This document shows positions 1 through 6,277 of a stretch of 7,748 bases of DNA, one piece after another. The notes beneath the pieces are model-generated. The model was not told where the DNA came from. It did no database searches and saw only the letters and a list, made by a program, of their open reading frames with translations. Origin of the DNA: CAIOZW01 sp049318845 (GTDB lineage Bacteria > Acidobacteriota > Blastocatellia > RBC074); NCBI GenBank assembly GCA_049318845.1, contig JBMOFH010000192.1:1-7748 (forward strand), in the 5' to 3' direction. Position numbers and translations under genes: made by a program. Within the stretch, counting starts at the first letter, position 1, and every line of letters starts with the position of its first letter.

Positions 1-259
1 GGTCGAGCATTCGCCGCAGATCATCGAGCAGCAGCGGCTCGTTCTCGTTGACGATCAGCGCCGTCGTCGTGTGCCTCGTCTGGACATTGACCCAGCCATG
101 CCGAACGCCACTCCGCGCAACCAACTCGGTGAGATCTTTCGTCAGATCGATGAACTGAAGACACTCCGATGTCTGCACTCGAATCTGGCTGTGATAAGTC
201 TTCAATGTCGAGACTCCAACCTCTTCCACCACGGCTTCTCCCACGGCACTATGGACCAT
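1..259 (-). CDS. YjbQ/UPF0047 family protein, N-terminal part (cut by window edge)
   Basis: Reading leftward from an ATG at 259-257 gives 86 codons with no stop before the window edge, so the C-terminal part (about 50 residues in a usual 130-140-residue member) is missing. The visible part has the family's landmarks: a beta-rich start, FIDLT (36-40), then HTTTALIVNENEP at 63-75, which contains the conserved His-Thr-Thr and Asn-Glu, followed by an acidic LLLDDL segment (76-81). Some members have weak thiamine-phosphate synthase activity in vitro; the in vivo role is not settled, so I give no gene symbol. An AAAGG Shine-Dalgarno sequence lies six bases before the ATG, and a promoter candidate at 280-309 fits this start. 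The gene is separated by 91 bp from the regulator gene upstream and appears to be transcribed on its own. The family call is confident; the function is not. Confidence 0.88.
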   Translation of the reverse strand, partial: MVHSAVGEAVVEEVGVSTLKTYHSQIRVQTSECLQFIDLTKDLTELVARSGVRHGWVNVQTRHTTTALIVNENEPLLLDDLRRMLD

Positions 260-279
260 AATGAACCTTTCAAAATTCA

Positions 280-309
280 CGAATACCCATCGACCAGCCG
301 CTCTGTCAA
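280..309 (-). promoter_or_regulatory. Candidate sigma70 promoter for the YjbQ-family gene
   Basis: On the minus strand there is a perfect TTGACA -35 hexamer (309-304), an 18-base spacer and a weak -10, TATTCG (285-280). Transcription would start near 273, about 14 bases before the ATG at 259 and just ahead of its Shine-Dalgarno sequence. The -35 is strong and the -10 matches only in its first three bases, so this is a candidate only. Confidence 0.4.
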
Positions 310-350
310 ACGCCGGAACAGGGCCAAAATATTGTGAGTTAAAAATCAGG

Positions 351-671
351 TTATCTTAAACGAGCCGCCTGAATCAAGGCTTCCATATGATCCAGATATC
401 GCTCAAGCGCCCGCCGACCTTCCACCGTCAGTTGATACTGAGTTCGCGGTATCCGTCCCTCGAACGATTTGTGGCAGTCGATATATCCCGCCTCTTCAAG
501 CCGCCGGGCATGAACGCTGATATTGCCGTCAGTCGTCTTCAATAACTCTTTCAATTCACTGAATGTCAGGGTCTCGTTCGCTGCCAGCGCGCTGACAATC
601 CCCAGACGCATCTTTTCATGGATCAGATTATCGAGTTGTGGAGCCTCACCAGCGATGCGCTTCGCCTGCAT
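351..671 (-). CDS. Small winged-helix DNA-binding transcriptional regulator
   Basis: This 106-residue protein is essentially one winged helix-turn-helix domain, of the HTH_34/PadR-MarR-like kind. Helix 1 is about LDNLIHEKMRLGIVSALA (13-30). The HTH is about 37-62: LTFSELKELL, the turn TTDGN, and the recognition helix ISVHARRLEEAGYI. The wing, IPRTQYQLTVEGRRAL (74-89), leads into a C-terminal helix that probably dimerises. No metal-binding or ligand domain is visible. I chose the ATG at 671-669 because AAAGGA lies six bases before it and the domain starts soon after. A longer form from 725 would add 18 unconserved-looking residues and overlap the upstream gene by 11 bp, with its AGGAGG only one base from the ATG. 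It follows the membrane-protein gene and is probably co-transcribed with it, so it may control that operon. Confidence 0.85.
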   Translation of the reverse strand: MQAKRIAGEAPQLDNLIHEKMRLGIVSALAANETLTFSELKELLKTTDGNISVHARRLEEAGYIDCHKSFEGRIPRTQYQLTVEGRRALERYLDHMEALIQAARLR

Positions 672-714
672 CGCTCGTCCTTTCGGCTCCGTGGTGGTCG
701 AACGAACACTCTGT

Positions 715-1359
715 CTAGCCACCATGCCTCCTCGCTATCAGCAGTCCGAAAACGATATGAACTCCGCCAAAGCCGGCGGCCATCAACAGGTTGCCATAAC
801 GGACCGGCGCGCAGAGCGCCACCCCGCCAAGTAACATAAAACAGAATCCCATCACCGGAACTACCCGTACCGAGTAGACGCCGCCCGACACCACACCAAC
901 CCCGTACAAGACCAGCCATACCCCGGGCAAGACATCGAGCGAATGGACTCTCGCCAGCGCAAACGAGATCATCGCCCCGGCAATCAGCGGTGGCGCGAGG
1001 CTGAGCGTAAATTTTCGCCCCGGTCCGGAGAGCAACTTCTGCCGGGCTGCCCGCGCCTTCTGCTTCATCGCGATCCCGCCAATCGCGAGCGCCAACGGCA
1101 ACTCCCAGCCCCAGACCATCATCCACCGGTGCCCTCCACCCATCAGACTCGCCATCCAGGCAGCAATAAAGGCCGTCACTCCGATCAGCACCCCACCGCG
1201 CCCGGGAACCGCGGTGAAGGAGGAGGACCATTCCATCGCTTCGCGAATGTAACGGAGATTGTCCATCGCCTGCCCATGCAGCGATCTGACGCGCCGTTCC
1301 TCTCCCCCCTCGATCTCTTCCGGCCCTCCCCGGAGCGACTGTGCTGAATTACCAAACAC
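715..1359 (-). CDS. Six-helix inner-membrane protein of unknown function
   Basis: This protein of about 214 residues has a short charged N-terminus (ERRVRSLHGQAMDNLRYIRE, 21-40). Six hydrophobic segments follow at about 56-74, 80-97, 117-136, 144-162, 166-184 and 188-207, with a basic loop between helices 2 and 3 (KQKARAARQK, 99-108). It ends IARRHGG. I recall similar proteins, often beside a small winged-helix regulator as here, but no function is known to me and none is assigned. The start is uncertain. The frame is open to a GTG at 1500, but a promoter at 1486-1514 would begin transcription downstream of that codon. I prefer the GTG at 1359, which has GAGGA nine bases before it and keeps the ERRVRSLHGQAMDNL stretch. 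The first ATG (1266) would remove that stretch. The stop codon overlaps the possible long start of the regulator gene. Confidence 0.75.
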   Translation of the reverse strand: MFGNSAQSLRGGPEEIEGGEERRVRSLHGQAMDNLRYIREAMEWSSSFTAVPGRGGVLIGVTAFIAAWMASLMGGGHRWMMVWGWELPLALAIGGIAMKQKARAARQKLLSGPGRKFTLSLAPPLIAGAMISFALARVHSLDVLPGVWLVLYGVGVVSGGVYSVRVVPVMGFCFMLLGGVALCAPVRYGNLLMAAGFGGVHIVFGLLIARRHGG

Positions 1360-1485
1360 GCGTTTGATTCCTCTTCTGCCATTCAATTCTGGCGTAATAA
1401 CCAGCCCCGCCAGCCTCCGAGCGACGCTGTCAATCAACTGCCAAACCCGCCATTTGACAATTGACCACTCAAATAAACGTCTCGG

Positions 1486-1514
1486 ATGATACACGCCCAC
1501 ATCATGCCAGACAA
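1486..1514 (-). promoter_or_regulatory. Candidate sigma70 promoter for the membrane-protein/regulator operon
   Basis: On the minus strand the -35 is TTGTCT (1514-1509, four of six consensus bases). A 17-base spacer follows, then the -10 TATCAT (1491-1486, five of six). Transcription would begin near 1479, leaving a leader of about 120 nt before the preferred GTG at 1359. The -35 touches the left arm of the inverted repeat at 1513-1554, which is where a repressor could act. Confidence 0.5.
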
Positions 1515-1554
1515 GTACTTTTTCACATAAAGCTCTTTACGCGAAAAATTACTT
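1513..1554. repeat. Imperfect 12-bp inverted repeat, candidate operator or AT-rich hairpin
   Basis: The left arm AAGTACTTTTTC (1513-1524) pairs with the right arm GAAAAATTACTT (1543-1554) at 11 of 12 positions, the single mismatch being C1518 against T1549. The 18-base loop contains AAAGCTCTTT. The arm centres are 30 bp apart, about three helical turns. The element lies between the ATPase gene (stop at 1571) and the membrane-protein operon, and its left arm overlaps that operon's -35. It could be an operator for a dimeric regulator, such as the winged-helix protein encoded downstream. It could also act as an AT-rich transcript-end hairpin, but it has few G-C pairs and no clean U-tract beyond the stem, so I favour an operator. 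Confidence 0.5.
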
Positions 1555-1570
1555 AAGCATATGAACCCGA

Positions 1571-2296
1571 TCAACGTCTCGAGACTGAGGCATTATTGAC
1601 GAGGGTGCGGTAATCGGCCCCCTTGATTTTGACCACCTTGCACATCTCGTAGAGGCGGGAGCGAAGCCTGACACCGACGCGATCGGTAAGTGTCTCTTCA
1701 GTTGAGAGTTCCGGATCGTCGAGGTAATTGGTGGTAAAGATGGTAACTTTGCGGTCGTTGTATCGGGTATTGATTATCTGGGTCATGGTATCACGTACCC
1801 AGTCGGTCGGTTTCGAGGCGCCAAGTTCGTCGAGAACAAGGACATCTGCCTGGTAGACAGGTTCGAGAACGCGCAGTTCAGTCGCCTGGGAGACTGGATT
1901 GTAGCTATCCTGGATCTCCTTGAGCAGATCACGAAAATCGTAGAAGAGGCAGCGGATCCCCTTATCGACGAGGGCGCGGAGCGTGGCAACGGCAAGATGT
2001 GTCTTGCCGACACCACAGGGGCCCATAAACAGGATGCCGAGATCAAAGACTGGATATTCACGGACCAGTTTCTGGGCATCATTGAGGGCGTGAGACTGTG
2101 AGCTAAAGACGTCATCGAAGGTAATATTATTTCCCTGTGGGCGGTAATTGTCGAATGAACAGTTCTCGTAGCGCCTTGGGATGTGTGCAGCGGCAAGATA
2201 TTGTTCGTGCCGGATCTGCCGGCGGCAGCGGCAGGGGCGAACTCCTCGGCCATCGACCGGTTCCCAGCCTGTCCCCTGGCAATATTCACAATCCAT
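1571..2296 (-). CDS. DnaC/IstB-like AAA+ ATPase, probable helicase loader
   Basis: This 241-residue P-loop ATPase starts with a cysteine motif (C3xxC6...C22xC24) that could bind zinc. The AAA+ core shows Walker A GPCGVGKT (92-99), Walker B VLVLDE (152-157), a sensor-1 segment FTTN (187-190) and an arginine-rich RVGVRLRSR stretch (206-214) where the Arg finger/sensor-2 region is expected. The family loads replicative helicases (DnaC, DnaI) or assists IS21 transposition (IstB). There is no IstA, terminal repeat or other transposon part nearby, and the cysteine-motif N-terminus fits a chromosomal loader better. I chose the ATG at 2296 because the cysteine motif begins immediately after it. Its Shine-Dalgarno sequence is weak. 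A GTG at 2374 would add 26 residues but lies only a few bases from the predicted transcription start. The gene has its own strong promoter (2384-2412) and a 10-bp palindrome, GTCTCGAGAC, at its 3' end (1576-1585). Confidence 0.87.
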   Translation of the reverse strand: MDCEYCQGTGWEPVDGRGVRPCRCRRQIRHEQYLAAAHIPRRYENCSFDNYRPQGNNITFDDVFSSQSHALNDAQKLVREYPVFDLGILFMGPCGVGKTHLAVATLRALVDKGIRCLFYDFRDLLKEIQDSYNPVSQATELRVLEPVYQADVLVLDELGASKPTDWVRDTMTQIINTRYNDRKVTIFTTNYLDDPELSTEETLTDRVGVRLRSRLYEMCKVVKIKGADYRTLVNNASVSRR

Positions 2297-2383
2297 ATCC
2301 GGTCTTGCCTGTTCTCCGAAATAGTTTCGGACCAAGAATAGTCGAGGGTGGAGATCGAGCGTGACCTCCCACACGAGACGATG

Positions 2384-2412
2384 ATTATAAGAGACGTTAC
2401 GGGTGTTTTCAA
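2384..2412 (-). promoter_or_regulatory. Near-consensus sigma70 promoter for the DnaC/IstB-like gene
   Basis: On the minus strand the -35 is TTGAAA (2412-2407, five of six), followed by a 17-base spacer and a perfect TATAAT -10 (2389-2384). Transcription should begin near 2377, giving a leader of about 80 nt to the ATG at 2296. Use of the GTG at 2374 instead would make the message almost leaderless. Confidence 0.65.
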
Positions 2413-2461
2413 GAAGTCACCCCATCCCCTCACCGTGTACGCCCAGTCCCACTTCCGCACT

Positions 2462-2490
2462 TTGATAAAGAAGCGGACAACGGGTATGAT
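2462..2490 (+). promoter_or_regulatory. Near-consensus sigma70 promoter for the O-antigen ligase-like gene
   Basis: The -35 is TTGATA (2462-2467, five of six), the spacer is 17 bases, and the -10 is TATGAT (2485-2490, five of six). Transcription should begin near 2497, about 43 nt before the ATG at 2540. This rules against the in-frame start at 2348, which lies upstream of the promoter. It forms a divergent, non-overlapping pair with the promoter at 2384-2412. Confidence 0.62.
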
Positions 2491-2539
2491 CGCGGTTCGT
2501 GGTGAGCAGATATTCTTCTCTGAAATGGTCAGGAGCACA

Positions 2540-4594
2540 ATGAAGAACAAGAGAGACGTAGCAGTCGATAAGAGCAGACCGGTGATAGCTGGAAGTCCGG
2601 GGATGGTTGAAACCGGACTTCTCGCGCTTCCGTTGGTGGCATTGATTCCAAATCTTTTCGTGCCGCCGGCGCTGTCGATGATGGGGCTCGCGACGCAGGA
2701 GCTGGGCTTTGCGATCTATGCGCTGATCCTGGGAACGATGGCACTCTGGGAATCGTTCCGGGCGAGCCGGTCGGGGTCATCTAGATTTGAATTGGAGCGG
2801 CCTCTTCTCCTGACGATGGCCGCGCTTGGGCTCTTCATCACCTGGCAGCTGGTGAGTCAGATCTGGACGCCGGCGCGGTTCGAGGGATTGCGGCTGACTG
2901 CGATCTGGCTGCTCTTCGGATTCTTCTTTTTTGCCGCGCTGACAAGGATGGGAAAGCGGATTGGGCAGTTGATGTTCCACCTGTTGACCGTGATCTGCGT
3001 GATCCTGGCCCTGACCATTCTTTACGAGCGATATCTTTACGGCCCGAACATGCTCGGCTTCTTCTTCAATCATGGGATCACAGCCGAGATACTGGTAACA
3101 CTGATCCCGCTCCAGGTGGCAAGCTACTTCAAATCGCGCGTCCGAGTGATGACACTGATCTATTTTGTCGCCTCGCTGCTCGCGATAGTCGCGGTTTTGA
3201 TCGGGATGAGGCGCGGGGCACTGCTTGGAATGACGATCTCACTCGTGCTGATGGGGATTGTCTGGGGTGTTCGGATCGTCGACCTTGGCAGTCCGCGTCG
3301 CGGGCTGGTGGTGGCGGCGATGATCATTGCCGGGGCGGGGATCATTGGCACACTCTACCGTGCAGAGGTTGTCGCCAGGTATCAGGGAGCGACACAGCTT
3401 ACGGCGACCGAAGGTGGTCTGATGACGCGTCTGCGCGGCTGGCTCTCGGCGATCGAGATGGTCAAGGCTCACCCGATTGCCGGAATCGGACAGGCTGGCT
3501 ACGCCAATCTCTACGGTGAGTATCGCAAGAACTGGGTCAACCGTCCCGAAAATAGCGACGTGCGAGCGGCGGCCGGGCCGGAGGATTATGATGAGATCCG
3601 GAGTCCGCTTGTCCACAACGAATATTTCCAGACTCTTGTCGAGCTTGGCTCGATCGGACTTCTTCTGCTGCTCTCTTTCTGGATACTGATCGGTCGCCAA
3701 TTATGGGTGGCGATGAGGGTAACGCGAAGCCACTGGCCAACCGGAGCCTTCTTTGGGCTCCTCGCATTCGGAATCAGTTCATTTACGAGCGGTCTCTCAT
3801 TTCGATACACACCAGGCACGATGATCCTCGCGGCGGTGATTGCCATCGGCCTGCGGATGAACGTTACGGATCAGGCGACATCACCGGAAGATGCGTCGAG
3901 CAAGTCGACGACCTCCCTGCCCGGCTGGCTGCGGCCGGCACTTATCGGTGGACTGGTCCTGATCTTCGCGATATTTTCCTGGCGGGCTTACGCGGTATTC
4001 CAGAGCCAGCAGACTCAGGGCCTCGCGACGCTCAATACGGAACAGCTCGACTTCTCCTACGTTCCTGATAATGAGTCCGGTAACGACCGACTCGCCAGAA
4101 GATACCAGCAGGTGCTTCGCTTCGATCCGCAGAATAGTGGGGCACATCTCGGCTACGCGATTCTTCTCTTCCAGTTGAAGCGGAACGCGGAAGCGCTGCC
4201 GCACGCCGAATATGCCTGGCGCAACGGCTATAGCCGCCCCTTCGGCTATGTCCTGACCGCCTTCGTCAACGAGCAGTTGGGCAATGGCTCAAGGGCGATC
4301 GAGATTCTGGAAGATTGCGCGACGGCGTATCCGCAATCCTTCTTTGTCCGCGCCGCCCTCGTCGACCTGCTTCGGAAGGCAGGACGGATCGACGAGATGC
4401 GCCGCCACCAGGAAGAGATGTACCGGGAGGATCGGCTGACAATGATGAGCTGGGAGCATTACACCAGATCGAGCCGCCAGAAGGCCGGTGCAGAGGCCAA
4501 ACGGCTCAACCTGCTGCCAATGAGTGCAATTCCGGAGAATCTGGGGATCACGCTGGTGGCGATGCGTGCCCATCATTACGGCAGCAATCAATAG
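2540..4594 (+). CDS. O-antigen ligase/polymerase family membrane protein (Wzy_C) with C-terminal TPR-like region
   Basis: This 684-residue integral membrane protein has about 12 hydrophobic segments. The N-terminal ones lie at about 22-42, 52-70, 88-107, 117-136, 143-162, 175-195, 203-221, 227-246 and 255-273. A large outer loop follows, then more helices at about 369-442 and one near 465-483. Family landmarks are GMRRGALLG (222-230), the AHPIAGIGQAGYANLYGEY segment in the loop, and LVHNEYFQTLVELGSIG with H359, N360 and E361. Such proteins move or polymerise glycans from undecaprenyl-diphosphate carriers on the periplasmic face. After the last helix a soluble region (about 510-640) has TPR-like helical pairs (LARRYQQVLRFDP; AEALPHAEYAW; SRAIEILEDCATAYP). 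The ATG at 2540 has AGGAG four bases before it and lies downstream of the promoter; the frame extends 64 codons further upstream but that part should not be transcribed. Ligase and polymerase cannot be told apart from sequence. Confidence 0.85.
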   Translation: MKNKRDVAVDKSRPVIAGSPGMVETGLLALPLVALIPNLFVPPALSMMGLATQELGFAIYALILGTMALWESFRASRSGSSRFELERPLLLTMAALGLFITWQLVSQIWTPARFEGLRLTAIWLLFGFFFFAALTRMGKRIGQLMFHLLTVICVILALTILYERYLYGPNMLGFFFNHGITAEILVTLIPLQVASYFKSRVRVMTLIYFVASLLAIVAVLIGMRRGALLGMTISLVLMGIVWGVRIVDLGSPRRGLVVAAMIIAGAGIIGTLYRAEVVARYQGATQLTATEGGLMTRLRGWLSAIEMVKAHPIAGIGQAGYANLYGEYRKNWVNRPENSDVRAAAGPEDYDEIRSPLVHNEYFQTLVELGSIGLLLLLSFWILIGRQLWVAMRVTRSHWPTGAFFGLLAFGISSFTSGLSFRYTPGTMILAAVIAIGLRMNVTDQATSPEDASSKSTTSLPGWLRPALIGGLVLIFAIFSWRAYAVFQSQQTQGLATLNTEQLDFSYVPDNESGNDRLARRYQQVLRFDPQNSGAHLGYAILLFQLKRNAEALPHAEYAWRNGYSRPFGYVLTAFVNEQLGNGSRAIEILEDCATAYPQSFFVRAALVDLLRKAGRIDEMRRHQEEMYREDRLTMMSWEHYTRSSRQKAGAEAKRLNLLPMSAIPENLGITLVAMRAHHYGSNQ

Positions 4595-4646
4595 CATTAC
4601 CAGCAGTGCCTGTTTAGCCGATGCAGCGATTACAGAATTATATTTG

Positions 4647-4662
4647 GTCGCTATTTCGCGAC
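4647..4662 (+). other. Small hairpin just before the lipoprotein Shine-Dalgarno sequence
   Basis: GTCGC (4647-4651) and GCGAC (4658-4662) can pair around a six-base loop, ending seven bases before the Shine-Dalgarno sequence. The five-base stem is short and could be chance. It leaves the ribosome site free, so any effect on translation is speculative. Confidence 0.2.
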
Positions 4663-4668
4663 TTTGTG

Positions 4669-4676
4669 AAGGAGGT
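4669..4676 (+). promoter_or_regulatory. Strong Shine-Dalgarno sequence that sets the lipoprotein start
   Basis: AAGGAGGT (4669-4676) matches the 16S anti-Shine-Dalgarno sequence well and lies four to five bases before the ATG at 4681. It fixes the start there rather than at the in-frame ATG at 4621, which would place 20 extra residues before the signal peptide. Confidence 0.85.
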
Positions 4677-4680
4677 AACT

Positions 4681-5010
4681 ATGAATCATAACCAGGGAAA
4701 ACTTCTCCTGATCTCGCTTCTGATCGGAACAATCCTCGTTGCCGCCGGCTGCCGAAAAGAGCAGCCGAAGCCCGACGTCAGTGAATACCGGCTGCGGGGC
4801 CGTGTCGAATCGGTCGACCTCGCAAAGAAAAAGGTCGTCGTCGCACACGAGGAGATCGAAGGTTATATGAAGGCAATGACCATGGGATTTGCCGTCCCGG
4901 ATGAGAACGTATTGAAGACGCTCAATTCTGGTGACCGGATCGAGGCGAAGCTGATCTTTGACTCACGAACGAGCCTTGCCTGGCTCGAGCAGATCGAGAT
5001 TGTCAGGTAG
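4681..5010 (+). CDS. CusF-like copper-binding lipoprotein
   Basis: This 109-residue exported protein has a lipoprotein signal: a short start with one Lys (K7), a hydrophobic core (8-20) and a lipobox ending AAGC, with C24 as the lipidated residue. After a short linker comes one small beta-barrel domain: YRLRGRVESVD (36-46), VVVAHEEIEGYMKAMTMGF (52-70), and LNSGDRIEAKLIF followed by AWLEQIEIV. H56, M63, M66 and M68 in the second block resemble the His/Met ligand set used for Cu(I) in CusF-type periplasmic domains (CusF_Ec family). It probably binds or hands over copper at the outer face of the cell. It starts 86 bp after the ligase-like gene with no clear terminator between, so they may share a transcript, and it converges on the GT4 gene 27 bp away. 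No SCO1, CusABC, P-type ATPase or CueR-like gene is visible. The family call is good; the exact role is inferred. Confidence 0.85.
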   Translation: MNHNQGKLLLISLLIGTILVAAGCRKEQPKPDVSEYRLRGRVESVDLAKKKVVVAHEEIEGYMKAMTMGFAVPDENVLKTLNSGDRIEAKLIFDSRTSLAWLEQIEIVR

Positions 5011-5037
5011 CCGGTTTGAGCTGCGCCTGGCCACAGG

Positions 5038-6219
5038 TCAGAGATTGGCCATCAGGTACTGCTCGAATTGAGCGGCAAGGTTTGGCCAGTTATAGACCGC
5101 TTCGACCCGCTGCCGCCCGGTATCGAGGGCCCGTTCGGTCTCCTGACGATCGGTGAGACAGCTGGTGATCGTTGCCGCGAAAGCGTCGACGCTATCGGCG
5201 AAATGGACCCATCCCTGACCGATTCTTTCGACCTCAGTAGTGCTGGTACTGACGATCGGGCGGCGAAGTGCGGCGTATTCAAAAAGCTTCAGCGGACAGG
5301 AGCCGTCGGAGACCGAACTGTGTGAAAATGGGAGAAGACAGACGTCCATTCCAACGACTTCACGCATGGCTTCACGATAAGGTTTGGGACCAGTCAACCG
5401 GACATTCGACAGTCGGCGGCGGACGATCAGTTCGCGAAACTCCTCGAGCCGCCGTCCGCCACCAACCATCAGAAAATCTAAGGCAGGGAGTCGCGCTGCG
5501 ACACCGGCAAGTAACTCAAAGTCTATCCAGTACTCGAACGCTCCTACAAATCCGGCGACCGGGCGAGAGCCGCCTTTTGCAATCGATGATCCTGGCAAGC
5601 CAGACCTGTCTCTTACCTGATCAAGTTCCTGGAGATCGGCACCATTTGGGAGCATGAGCACCTCGCGGTGGAGTTGCTCCGCGAGGACGCTTGAAGCGAC
5701 GGTGACCGTTCGGGCGCGTTCAATCATTCGCCGCTGAACGAACGCTGCGGCGGCACGTCCACCATACTTAAAAAGCTGCCGATCCTCCCCCTCCATCATC
5801 GCCACAAGATCATCTGCCAGATCGAAATGGACCGGACAATCGGCAAGTTCCATCAAAAGTACCTGGGGGAGATTGTAGAGAAACAGCAGATCGACCTTTT
5901 CTCGCCTGATCACACTCCGTAATTGAGGAATCGAGGTGATGGCAAGCAGCCCCTTCTTGATCAGCTTGGTTCGTGGCAGATCGAGCTGCCAGAAGGCACG
6001 AAGGGGCCCCGGCGCGAAAAGTTCGCTGATGATCAGCCCGTCCGGGAGGCGACGGTCCTCCTGTCCAATGTCACGCGAACTGATATCGGACAGGGCCATC
6101 GGCGGAGCAGTAAGGATCAGCACCCGGTGACCACGCAGACAGAGATGGGTCAGTAGCTGATGATATCGACTCCGATTGGCCGAGTGCCAGCGGGCAAGAT
6201 ATGGAAATAGTATGGTCAT
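5038..6219 (-). CDS. GT4-type (GT-B fold) glycosyltransferase
   Basis: This 393-residue protein has two Rossmann-like halves. The N-terminal half starts at TILFPYLARWHSANRSRYHQ (2-21) with LRGHRVLILTAP (28-39), and VDLLFLYNLPQVL (109-121) follows. The C-terminal, nucleotide-sugar-binding half has MLPNGAD (189-195), VAGFVGAFEYWIDFELL (221-237), LDFLMVGGG (247-255), RLTGPKPYREA (274-284) and the signature PLKLFEYAALRRPIVST (309-325). E314 is the usual second Glu of the EX7E motif; the first position is Gly306, a substitution I regard as tolerated in some GT4 subfamilies. No membrane segment is evident, so it probably works at the cytoplasmic membrane face on a lipid-linked glycan. I chose the ATG at 6219, where the first Rossmann strand begins; the frame is open 51 codons further, overlapping the GT2 gene, with no domain content. 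It lacks a clear Shine-Dalgarno sequence. The 58-bp gap to the GT2 gene suggests one operon. The sugar and acceptor cannot be inferred. Confidence 0.85.
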   Translation of the reverse strand: MTILFPYLARWHSANRSRYHQLLTHLCLRGHRVLILTAPPMALSDISSRDIGQEDRRLPDGLIISELFAPGPLRAFWQLDLPRTKLIKKGLLAITSIPQLRSVIRREKVDLLFLYNLPQVLLMELADCPVHFDLADDLVAMMEGEDRQLFKYGGRAAAAFVQRRMIERARTVTVASSVLAEQLHREVLMLPNGADLQELDQVRDRSGLPGSSIAKGGSRPVAGFVGAFEYWIDFELLAGVAARLPALDFLMVGGGRRLEEFRELIVRRRLSNVRLTGPKPYREAMREVVGMDVCLLPFSHSSVSDGSCPLKLFEYAALRRPIVSTSTTEVERIGQGWVHFADSVDAFAATITSCLTDRQETERALDTGRQRVEAVYNWPNLAAQFEQYLMANL

Positions 6220-6277
6220 ATAATCGCCGATGTGCACGGGTGAGAATCGGACAGAAGCCCCGTCATCACCGTCGAAA

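Noticed and set aside
623..1231. Minus-strand open frame of 202 codons overlapping the membrane-protein gene in another frame
   Set aside because: It is a frame-shadow of the conserved membrane protein, is rich in Arg, Gly and Trp and has no domain-like pattern.
1454..1459. Perfect TTGACA on the plus strand as a promoter
   Set aside because: No -10-like hexamer lies at 16-19 bases, and no plus-strand gene follows; it lies in the leader of a minus-strand operon.
1576..1585. 10-bp palindrome GTCTCGAGAC at the end of the ATPase gene as a regulatory site
   Set aside because: It lies inside the last codons (encoding Val-Ser-Arg-Arg), is a single copy, and has no promoter nearby on the correct side; chance is likely.
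1571..2296. IstB-like ATPase as evidence of an IS21 insertion sequence
   Set aside because: No IstA-like integrase frame, no terminal inverted repeats and no target duplication are visible around it. The cysteine-motif N-terminus and its own strong promoter fit a chromosomal gene better.
5026..5051. TGGCCA...TGGCCA hairpin between the convergent lipoprotein and GT4 genes as a terminator
   Set aside because: The six-base stem (5028-5033 with 5046-5051) has no T-run on either side, competes with a CCTG/CAGG pairing, and runs into the GT4 coding end. It may help end transcripts, but the support is too weak for a terminator call.
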